NCBI RefSeq assembly: GCF_963169125.1
Contig: NC_084795.1
Coordinates: forward strand, 144,001,766 to 144,065,765
Direction of reading: 5' to 3'
DNA length: 64,000 bases
Source: Humulus lupulus
Taxonomy: Eukaryota > Streptophyta > Magnoliopsida > Rosales > Cannabaceae
Notes under the pieces: generated by a model
Seen by the model: only the letters and a program-made list of their open reading frames with translations
Told to the model about the DNA's origin: nothing
The model's database searches: none
Translations under genes and position numbers: made by a program
In this document: positions 55,523 to 64,000 of the stretch, piece after piece
Numbering within the stretch: position 1 is the first letter of the stretch
How the letters are laid out: every line of letters starts with the position of its first letter

Positions 55523-57767
55523 TGTAATGACCCAAAATCACTAATATGGATTAAGGGCCTTGATTAGTGTGTCGGGAGGGCATAATTGGTTTATGTGTGA
55601 ATTTATTGATTTAATGCATGATTACATGATAAGCATGCTTGTATGATTATATAAATGTAAATGTGGTTAAATGTTATATTTGTGAGAACCACATTATTAT
55701 GTGGGTAAATCTGCAGCAGGCGACTTGAGGCGATCCTAGGGAGCTAGGTAGCGGGAAAGTCACAACGGGGTTAATATTTGACTTTGGATAAGTCAAGGGG
55801 TATTTCAAGTATTAGACGGTTATTTGGATTATTGGGTTATGAAAATAAATAATCGGAGATATATTTGAGGTTACATAGTCTAGGTGGGAATATTGGGGAA
55901 TTTTACTACTTTGCCTTCGGGGACGTTTCCGGTACCCCGAGTTTTGGGGATCAGCTTAATTGCCTAAGGATAGACTTAGGAAGCTTCAGAAAATAGTAGA
56001 ACATAAAAATAGATCGACCCTCTCTTTTCTCTCTCTCTCTCTCTCAAAGGAAAAACACAGGAATTTAGAGGTCTTGGCTGGAATTCAAAGGATTAAAGTT
56101 GGGATTTAGAGGATTAGCTCAAGGATTATCAAAGGAACTCAACCAAGACTGAGGTAAGCATTAAATCCCACTTTCTGTGGTTGAAATTATGTGATTTTGA
56201 GTGTGTTCTAAGTGGTTTTTGGGTTTTGGAATTTGAAGATTAAATTGAGGCTAGAACCTTGGAAGTTAGCCCAGAAAGCTCTTGGAGGATTGGTTTTGCA
56301 GTTGAGGTAAGCTCTAATTTAAGGTTTAATGGCTGAGTTATAGTGTTTCCATGGCTGGGTTTGGTGTTCTTGAGTTAGAAAGTTTCAATGATTGAAATGG
56401 GTTTTTGATGGGTTTCTAGTTTAGGTTTCAGCTGGGTTGTGTTGCTGGAATCTTGTGGGAAGTCTTTGGGTAATTAAGTTGTGAAATTGGTGTAGATTTG
56501 GGAGTCAAAAATGGAGGTTTTTTCTTCGTTAGAAGGGGTCGGGCCGCGGAATAGTTCTTTGAGAGCTGCGGCCCTTCGAAGCTAGTGTATGCTGAGGAAG
56601 GAGGGCGGGCCACGACATGGTCTAGGTAGGGTCGCGGCCCGTGTCTATTTTTGTGCATTGGGGAGCCTCTGGTTGGGGCCATGCCACGGCATGGGTGGCT
56701 AATGCCGCGACCCTTAAGAGATTTTGGGATTTTGAGATTCTAGGCTTGGGAATTTAACCTACGGTGCTTGGGATTGAATCTTTTACCATGTTTGGTGAGG
56801 TTCAATGTTCCGGAGACTAGACCTTTGTCCGGAAGCCCTTTTAAGATTGTTGATGGTACTCTTTATCTTGGTTGTGACTAGGTGCTAAGCTAGGGCTCAG
56901 GGATTGGATCACGCTCAAGGGGCATCACTCGTAGTCAATACACTTGGAAGCCAAAGGTAAGAAAACTGCACCTGGTTCTGTGTTTGTAATGGGACTAAGG
57001 GTTCCCTAATATGTATGATTTGGAAAGGATGGTATTATGCCATGTAAACAGTAAACCAACGGCCTAAGAGTACCAAAGGTTAGACTTGGGCACAGAGCAC
57101 GGCTCAACCATTGGTAACCGAGGACAGCTTATTATGCACTGAGCTCGGTTTAAGCAGGCCAGAGTCAATGGGGTAAACAGAGGGTGCGGCCTAAGTTTTC
57201 GGCCCTGGTTATTATGTGACTTGACTGTTATTAATGATTGGTTGCATCTTTGTTTCTAATTACATGCTATGTGATTAATGTGGAATGTTAAGTGTTTCAT
57301 CATTCTAAAGGATTATTCTCTTGTTATGATTGTTGAGATGTGTATTATGTTTTCTTGCTGGGCCTTGGCTCACAGGTGCTACGTGGTGCAGGTAAAGGCA
57401 AGGGAAAACTTGATCAGCCCTGACTTGGATAGCTCTGAGGGTGGAATGTACATGACCAGCTGCTCAGCCGCCATGGTTGAGAGGATAACAGGAACAGAAG
57501 AGCTATAAATATTTGTTTTGCCTTAGAGTGGCTGACGGTAGTCTATATTTTGGAAATTTTGTAAACCAACTTTTAAACACTGTTCCTTTTTGGGATCCCA
57601 TATGTAAATTTGTCTGAATATATGAAATGTATCTTTTGAGACCAAAACCAATTTTACCCTAGCACATTTATGGTTTAGTGACACGTTTTGACTAAATGAC
57701 TTGATTAGCAAGTCCTGCACCTTTAGAAGTACACAGTGTAGCGGTCTTGGCTATCCAGGGTGTTACA
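55523..57767 (+). repeat. Chromovirus Q 5' LTR (2245 bp)
   Basis: TGTAATGACCC to CCAGGGTGTTACA, colinear with the LTR of C, followed by the iMet primer site. GC-rich cassette at 56538-56715 built on GGCCGCGG/GTCGCGGCCC. AGGTAAG sites at 56152 and 56955 match C and H positions. The flanking TAAAT (55518-55522) has no partner because the right part of the element is deleted. CT run at about 56023-56045. Confidence 0.92.
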
Positions 57768-57770
57768 ACT

Positions 57771-57782
57771 TGGTATCAGAGC
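57771..57782 (+). other. Primer-binding site of chromovirus Q (initiator tRNA-Met)
   Basis: TGGTATCAGAGC, three bases after the LTR end. This identifies the LTR as the 5' LTR. Confidence 0.95.
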
Positions 57783-58232
57783 ATCCTAGGTTTAAGGGTT
57801 CCTGAAGACCGGCTGGACATGTACATTCACTACTAGAGACAAGCTCGATTCAGGGTTTGGTAATGTGTATATGTGTTTATATGCTTATATGCTTGGGAAT
57901 GAACTATGATTGTTGTTGTCTGTTGGATTAATAGGAAGCATGAGATACTGATAGGGCTTGGCCCTTGACTATTGTGTGAGAATATTGAGGCATGTTTATT
58001 AGCATCGCCATGCATGTAAATGAATATTTGGATGATTAATTGCATATTGTGTATGGATGAATGCTTGTTTCATAGCTGTTGTGTGATGAGATTGGGGCAT
58101 GCTTATTGATAAATACTTATATGTTGATTGTTTATGTGTGGTTATGTTCCATTGGTGGATTTTGGAGAAGCTTTTACCCTGTCATCATGGTCTGATTGCC
58201 GAGTTGTTGATTGCAGATTGACTTGGATAGCT
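57783..58232 (+). other. Chromovirus Q untranslated leader
   Basis: About 450 bases of leader between primer site and gag start. No coding region recognised. Confidence 0.6.
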
Positions 58233-58437
58233 ATGCGTCCAAGAAAATCTATGCGACTAGTCGGCACTAGGTCTAGGACTGGGGGTGATGACCAGGGCCA
58301 GATTCCTTCGCCAGTCCCTGAGAACTGGCAGTAACTCATGGTAGATATGCAGGCTCGGTTGCAGAGCCAAGATGAGCAGATCCATATTCTGCAACAGCAG
58401 GCTCCATCAGGGAGTGCTGCACATCAATCAACGAACG
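58233..58437 (+). pseudogene. Chromovirus Q gag N-terminus, truncated
   Basis: Starts MRPRKSMRL and contains GGDDQGQIPSPVPENWQ, then a TAA, then MVDMQARLQSQDEQIHILQQQ in the same frame, which looks like the N-terminal coiled coil of chromovirus gag. It breaks off at about 58437, where Tat RNase H sequence of element L resumes. Everything downstream of this point in Q is deleted. Confidence 0.8.
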
Positions 58438-58442
58438 AACTC

Positions 58443-58845
58443 AGTTAGTTTGAGATATTATATAAGCCATGCACATCAATCAAGAGTCAAGTGCTCGCTG
58501 ATTTTGTGGCAGAATGCACATGTTTCCAAGATGAACCAATGAAAGAATCAGTGCAGAAGTTGTGGAAACTCTTCGTTGATGGATCAACTAACGAGAATGG
58601 ATCCGGAGCTGGGATAATTCTGATCTCTCCTAAGGGACATCAATTCCACACAACCCTGGGGTTTAGTTTTGAAGCATCCAACAATGAAGCAGAGTACAAG
58701 GCTCTATTGGTGGGAATACGAGTAACAAAATAACTGAAAGTAAAGGTCATCCAATGTTACAGTGATTTCCAAGTCATGGTTAATTAGATATTGGGGGAGT
58801 ATCACGCTCAAGGAATTAAAATGACAGCTTATCTAGCTAAGGTAA
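58443..58845 (+). pseudogene. Element L second RNase H-like domain
   Basis: Resumes with FEILYKPC then SQVLADFVAECT, LFVDGSTNENGSGAGIILISP, FEASNNEAEYKALLVG and, after stops, LGEYHAQGIKMTAYLAKV. It parallels A (LFTDGSSNESHAGAGVIL). It ends inside the domain where the 3' LTR begins at about 58846, so the rest of RNase H and all of integrase are deleted. Confidence 0.88.
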
Positions 58846-59601
58846 AAAATACGAGATGAATTACTCAACAAGGGGTACAGCTGGAAGACAAGCGTATGAA
58901 GAAAGCGTACAAATAGAGCATCTAGCTAGCTCTAGAGTGAGCAGCTCGAGTCAAACTTGAGAGCTTACGACAACTAAATAGTCTACAAATCGCCTCTTGT
59001 GCCAACAACTTAGTTCGAGATGCGAGAGAACCTGATTGCCTTCGTGAAATTCTGAGCGTAACCCGTATCAGTTCATAATAGTTCCTTGATACCCAGCTCG
59101 AAGGAAGTGTTCAGCTCGCAGAAGCCTGATCATGATGCACAGTGAAGGATCCCAAAAGACTTGGAGATTCCTTATATACTCATTAATGCTCAGATACTAT
59201 TATGTATTTATTACCCGATATTGGGGGTATAGAATCGATAGGCATTAATGTATTTATGCAAATGGGATGTTACGCAAAAATTTATGTTACCATATTTATG
59301 CACGGTTACCCAAAACTGTCCAGGATGAATTCCCTATAAAAACGGGGGAGAATGGGTAGAAAGGGGGATTGACACTCTGTATATACTAAAACTCTGTGAA
59401 ATTGTCACAAACAATTTCACGTTGAGAACAAAACAGATTAATAAGAGCGACTCATCGATCAGGTGGATTTTAACCACTGAACCATGTAAAAAGTGTGTGT
59501 GTTCTTAATACTTTTTATTTATCCAATTGTAGTTTAGTAAAACCATAATATCTCTATTTTCGAATTTCTTAATCAACTGTTGGCGAAAAACCACGTCAAC
59601 A
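58846..59601 (+). repeat. 3' LTR of element L (5' end missing)
   Basis: Aligns to 49625-50380 but lacks the initial TGTTGTACCCC; RNase H coding passes into AAAAATACGAG. Ends CCACGTCAACA. A TATA region CCCTATAAAAA lies near 59331. Confidence 0.9.
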
Positions 59602-59606
59602 AAAGT

Positions 59607-60470
59607 CAAATAAGAGTGCATAAAGAAAAAAGAAGAAAGAAAAACTCTTAGATGAATCCAATCATTTTCTCCAATAGCCTCCAATGTGTTCTTCTATGAT
59701 TAGGGCTCCAAAAAACTTACCAAAAACATTTCTAATCATTTTTTTATTGATATTCTCATGTTAAAATGTCAAAATACCCAATATTCCCTTGCAAAACTGC
59801 ACAAAATCACTTGTACATTATGTGATCATAAATATGTATACAAATAACAATTGCATAAATATTATTGTGTTCTCTATATAACTCACAAAATGGACAAAGA
59901 GTTAAACTAAAATTGTGTTCTCCTAAAGTAAAATAGTAATTACCTTATTAAAAATTTAAGTACATTTTTAAATATAAGATTATTAAATATGATATAAATT
60001 ATCTAATACATTTTGATGATTATCTTAACGGTGCTGAAAACTCAAGATGGTCCTATTGAGTGCAGGGATTGTGTTTTAAAGTATGCTAATGATTTGATTT
60101 CTAACCCTCGACCAAAGGTCTACTTGAAAGATAATGTATTATTTTACACTTTACTTATATTTAAATTAGTAATTTTAAATTTTATTGAATTTATTTCAAA
60201 CTTGTGATTTTAAATAATTCTTAGTTCACGAGTAGAACACTGTATACAACCGATGAAATCAACGAGATGCAACATTAATAGGCTGATTTAATTTTTTCAT
60301 TATAGTTTTGGATTATTGACTAATAAATTTTAATTACAATCACTTTGTATATAAGGATTATTAACATATAAATTTTAGCTAACTGCTACATTTTGTTGTT
60401 TTGTTGTTATTTTTATGTTGTGTTTGTATCAAATAAAAGCCAAGAGAATTAGCATAAAAAAATTTCCATT
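59607..60470 (-). other. Probable outer part of Athila-like LTR M, then unassigned AT-rich DNA
   Basis: 59607 to about 59890 should be the continuation of M's LTR beyond L. 59890-60470 is AT-rich and unassigned. A plus-strand open frame at 60013-60207 (TQDGPIECRDCVLKYANDL) has no recognised family. Confidence 0.4.
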
Positions 60471-60744
60471 CCCCTAGTAATGGTATTTTTCGTCATTGGG
60501 TGATTGACGCGAATAAAGCTATTTTTGCGTCGAATGCACGCTGACGCAAAATAAGCTATTTTGCATTAGTTTCACACTGATGGAAAATAGCCTCTTTCGT
60601 GCTAGTTGCGTTGAAACAAAAGGTTCTTCCATGTCTGTGTAGTTGATGAAGAATCTCGTGGTTACTGCATTAGATTTACTATAGACGCACAAACCCTTTG
60701 TAGTGAATGTGCAATTGACTGTAAAGTGTTTTTTTGTAGTAGTG
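60471..60744. mobile_element. CACTA-like terminal fragment or small non-autonomous element
   Basis: The right end, read on the minus strand, starts CACTACTACAAAAAAACAC, a CACTA-type terminal repeat. Inside are three subterminal-like units with GACGC-AATAAGCTATTTTGCGTC motifs (60506-60605). A degenerate counterpart (CCCTAGTAATGGTATTTTT) may mark the left end at about 60471, but no 3-base target duplication was confirmed. Confidence 0.5.
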
Positions 60745-61119
60745 AGAAGAGCTTTAATGCCTAAATTAGATAGGTTGTCCTCCTTGAGTACTTTCTCAAG
60801 CTCTAAAACCTTTATCATTTATTTTCTCTCTAATTCAATATAGACATATATCTATATGCTTACTCTTCTCATGAAAGGACGAATTCTTGCACAAATGAAT
60901 AGTTTATTGACTATCGGAGTAAATGGTACCCTTGTCCTTCAACACTTTTTCAATTCTTTCAAAATACCTTGTATCTAAATCTTTAAATGCTTCTGTTGTT
61001 GCCATGAACTCGACTTCTATAGTTTGGAAAGCTAAAACATGTTGTATTTAAGACTTCCAGCAAATGCAATTACAATTCACCATAAAAATATAAGTGAAAG
61101 ACCTTTGAGTATCTCTATT

Positions 61120-62400
61120 TCAAGTATAGTCTGAATCTACAAAACAACTCAAATTCACCTTCCCTAAAGTCTTCCCATACATTAAACCATAGTTTGCAGT
61201 CCACTTTAGATAACTTAGCAGCCACTTCAATGCACACAAATGTTCATGACTGGGGTTTGACATAAACCTACTCAAAACACTCAAATCATAAGCAATATCG
61301 AGTCTAACACATACCATAATATATATTTCAAAAAAACCAACTACTATTTCATAAAGCACATTACTCATTTCCTTATTTTCTTTTTTACTCTTTGGACATT
61401 TCTTAGAAGATAACATGAAATGTCCAGCCATTAAAATTATAGTAGTATTTGCATCATTCATACTAAATCCATTCAAAACTTAGACTATATATCTTGCTTG
61501 ACTAATCATCATTTTTCCTTTAAGCTTCTTTTTATAGTTCTAAATCCCCAAAATTCTCTTGACCTGCCCTAAGTCTTTCTTATGTCAAATTTATATTTGA
61601 GTTTATTCTTAATAGTTCGCATAATAACTTAATCTCTAGCAAATATCAGCATGTCATCTACATATAGCAGTTAAAAAATAGTTGCAGATGACTCCAATTC
61701 TTGAAATACAAACACAGATCAAACATGGACCTATGGAAGCCTATCTCTTGAGAATAGGAGTTGAATCTCTTGTTCCATTGCCTAGGTGATTGTTTCAACA
61801 AACAAACCATTTTCTTCTTTCCTTGTTTCGCCTTGAATCAAAAGGGTTGCTGAATATAAATCACTTCTTTAAGAAACCCCTCAAAACATGTTGTCTTGAC
61901 ATTTAGTTGTTCCACCTTAAGACCAAGCTACACAACATTATCTAACATCAATCTTATGGTCTTGAATTTCACCACTAAGGAATACACCATTTGACGGACC
62001 TAGTAATGGTCCAGTGAAAAAAAAAATACTTACAAATTCATATATTTATTTTTAATTTGATAATTATCTACCAAAATATTAGAAAAATCCCTTACAAATA
62101 TATTTTATAATAATTAAGCCCCAAAAAAATAAATAAATTTACTAAAAGTATTGTAATTTTTGTTTGAAGTAGACAATTGTAATTTTTATGGTTCTTAGTG
62201 TATATATTTTTTATTCCAAGCCCCCACTTAACTAAAATTATTGATATGTCACACTATACACCTTGGTATAATCAATCCCCTCGAATTGTGTAAACCCTTT
62301 GGCCACCAACTGAGGTCTTAAACCTCACTGGTTCAACATGGTCAATTCTTACATTCACCTTGAACAACCATCTACAAGCAATCACCTAATGGTTTTTCTT
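61120..62400 (-). pseudogene. Copia S reverse transcriptase and RNase H start
   Basis: Readable minus-strand blocks in order: KGFTQFEGIDYT (about 62265-62300), VYSLVVKFKTIRLMLDNVV (about 61930-61987), LNVKTTCFEGFLKE, the YVDDMLIF-type catalytic block near 61650, VRLDIAYDLSVLSRFMSNPSHEH, WTANYGLMYG and LSCFVDSDYT (RNase H start). Stops and frameshifts are frequent, and a 267-base insertion splits the N-terminal RT at 61989-62255. Confidence 0.8.
61989..62255. mobile_element. 267-bp insertion in Copia S with ATACACC direct repeats
   Basis: The RT reading is interrupted exactly between two copies of ATACACC (61982-61988 and 62256-62262). The insert is AT-rich, with GGACC-N7-GGTCC and an A run near its left end, and has no coding sequence or clear terminal inverted repeats. 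The 7-base (or 8 with one mismatch) duplication would suit a hAT-like MITE or a short retroposon. Confidence 0.55.
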
Positions 62401-62949
62401 ATTTAGGAACCAATTCCCAAGTCTTGTTCTTCAATAAGGAATCCATTTCCTCATTCATAGTCGAATTCCATTTCTCCTTATACTCACAAATGGCTTCTTC
62501 ATAACATGTTGATCTGGTATATCCTCATCATGAACCACTACTAACGCATATGCTATCAAATCAGCTTTTCTAATCTAACTTGAGGCTTAATAGCTCTCAT
62601 TGATCTATCCCTTGCAAGTTTATAATTTTCCTTCCTGGATTGCTCTGCTATATTTCTTGTCGTAACAATCATTCTGTCTATTTCAATTCTCTAATCTAGT
62701 GTACTTGATTCAGCTTCAAAATTCCACAAATCTACCTCAAATTCTCTAAGATTCTCATCCTTTGCCTGTGAACCTAAAATCACAGAATCGGAAGTTGATA
62801 TAACATCTTCATGTGAGCGATGTCGCGGGGGACCTCTGTAGGTCTCTCCATTCTTATCTTACTTGCCCCCTTTGAGGGTTGTCCATTTCGGTGACCTTCT
62901 TTGTTAAGTCCAGGAATGGTCCTTTCCATTCATATCTTACTTGCCAACA

Positions 62950-64000
62950 TCATTGCATATGCTAGAAATCTTGTAAGTGGAAACTTGTTGAGCAAACTGG
63001 GCATCAAAGCAGTGTTTGAGTCTAGTAAGATTATTTTGTCCAAAAGTAATTACTTTGTGGGGAAATGGTATTTTTGTGATGGAATGATTAAATTATGTAC
63101 TCAAGACTCCAATATTAACAATAATGTATCTACATTTTCATGTTATATGCTTGGCTTAAACTCTACTACTTTGTGGCATTATAGACTTGGTCATATAGAT
63201 TATAACACAAGTAAAATAGTTATTAAATGTGGTTTAATTGCATGTGATGATGTTGAGCATGATAAATGTGAATTATGTGTTAAATCTAAATTGGTTATGA
63301 AACCTTATCCTAGTGTTGTTAGAGAAAATACTCTGTTAGATTTGATACATAGTGATTTATATGATTGAATGGAATGATAACTAGAGGTGGGTATATATAA
63401 TTTATTACCTTTATTGATGATTAATCTAGGTTCGCATATGCTTGCTTGCTTAAGAATAAGGATGAAGCCTTTAGCATGTTTAAAATCTAAAAGCTGAAAT
63501 TGAAAATCAATTAGAAATGAAAATCAAAGTAATAAGAAGTGAAAGGGGCGGTGAATATTTTTCCAATGAATTCAATTTGTTTTGTGAAATGGATGGTATA
63601 ATACATAAATGGACAACCCCTTATACATCCCAACAAAATTGTATAGCAGAAAGAAAGAATAGAACATTTGTTGAAATGATAAATGATATGCTTTTACATG
63701 AAAATTTGAGTTTTACATTATGGGGAGAAGCCTTGTTATCCGCTTGTCATATTTTACAATGAATTCATTTAAAGAAGAATGAAATTTGACCATATGAGAT
63801 ATGGAAAGGAAAGAGACCTAACCTAGGGTATCTCAAAGTGTGAGGGTTCCTTGGTTATTGCAAGGGCACGGAACCTAAAAGAACCAAGTTGGCTCTTAGA
63901 GCAATAAGGTGTGTATTTGTAGGCTATGCCTCAATTAGTAAAGCATATAGACTATTTGACTTGGAGTCTAGTGTCATAAATGAATCAATAGAATTGAGTT
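62950..64000 (+). pseudogene. Copia R: pre-integrase and integrase, runs off the right edge
   Basis: Plus-strand Copia sequence of the same family as I and O. 62970-63368 gives NLVSGNLLSKLGIKAVFES, WHYRLGHIDYN, KCELCVKSKLVMKPYPS and LLDLIHSDLYD. 63517-63762 gives the core VIRSERGGEYFSNEF (the catalytic SDRG is SERG) and NCIAERKNRTFVEM. 63775-64000 continues with PYEIWKGKRPN, GYCKGTEPKR and GYASISKAYRLFDLES. Stops near 63366, 63420, 63490 and 63760. The 5' part (gag, protease) is missing at the junction with Copia S. Confidence 0.86.

Larger units (their letters stand above)
49614..59601 (+). mobile_element. Element L: Tat-type Ty3/Gypsy with internal deletions and two insertions
   Basis: LTRs at 49614-50380 and 58846-59601, target duplication GAAGT/AAAGT (49609-49613, 59602-59606). 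Internal order: primer site, gag, protease, RT (split by P and Q), second RNase H-like domain, then the 3' LTR directly. Integrase, the end of RT and the first RNase H are missing. Many stops. Same family type as A (identical primer site, parallel motifs). Confidence 0.92.
60745..62940 (-). mobile_element. Copia S fragment (RNase H to integrase/RT linker)
   Basis: Minus-strand Copia pol without LTRs: RNase H/RT end at 61120-61476, RT down to about 62400, and the linker between integrase and RT to about 62830. The 61477-61700 stretch includes the reverse of a YVDDM-type block (CATGTCATCTACATATAG). Both ends are truncated, by the CACTA-like element on one side and Copia R on the other. Confidence 0.78.

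Noticed and set aside
60013..60207. 64-codon open frame with Cys residues
   Set aside because: AT-rich context, no recognised domain, no upstream continuity; not enough to call a gene.

Overview
This window is plant nuclear DNA made almost entirely of LTR retrotransposons nested in one another. No host protein-coding gene, tRNA gene or rRNA operon can be supported. The evidence for a plant is: Ty3/Gypsy elements of the Tat type (a second RNase H-like domain after RT), a chromodomain-bearing chromovirus, an Athila-like gag with a tRNA-Asp-type primer site, several Ty1/Copia families, a CACTA-like terminus, and a Cassandra-type TRIM whose LTRs carry 5S rRNA sequence. The AT-rich background suggests an angiosperm, probably a eudicot, and repeat-dense (pericentromeric-like) chromatin. 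The species cannot be named from the sequence.

Layout. 1-6835: Tat element A (minus strand; 3' end off the left edge) inserted in Copia element O. 6836-8470: end of O (RT tail, 3' non-coding region, LTR). 8471-12588: chromovirus C, truncated at its 5' end, with a 2.36 kb 3' LTR. 12589-46030: a decayed Copia element (I) whose 5' LTR has been broken three times, by Copia D (12742-35365), by a solo chromovirus-type LTR V (35451 to about 37780, minus) and by solo LTR J (37849-41325, itself carrying a 1.3 kb LTR-like insertion). D contains a giant LTR, G (14629-32525, TSD CTTTG), and G contains Copia E (16004-22051, TSD AATCC), solo LTR T (24813-28809, TSD GTATA) and solo LTR H (30157-32489, TSD GTACG/GTTCG).

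46040-60000: fragments of an Athila-like element M (minus) broken by solo LTRs K1 and K2 and by Tat element L (49614-59601). L's RT is split by a three-LTR Cassandra array P (53900-55167) and by a deleted chromovirus Q (LTR, primer site and gag start, 55523 to about 58440). 60471-60744: CACTA-like terminal piece. 60745-62940: Copia S (minus). 62950-64000: Copia R (plus), running off the right edge.

Most reading frames are disabled. The best preserved are the A polyprotein, the C integrase-chromodomain frame and Copia E. The features most worth a second look are GC-rich palindromic or hairpin cassettes inside the LTRs of unrelated families (their sequence differs between copies of one family yet recurs between families), the tandem Cassandra array, conserved splice-donor-like sites in the chromovirus LTRs, and several junctions that record LTR recombination and microhomology deletion. 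All family assignments come from reading motifs by eye; no database search was run.
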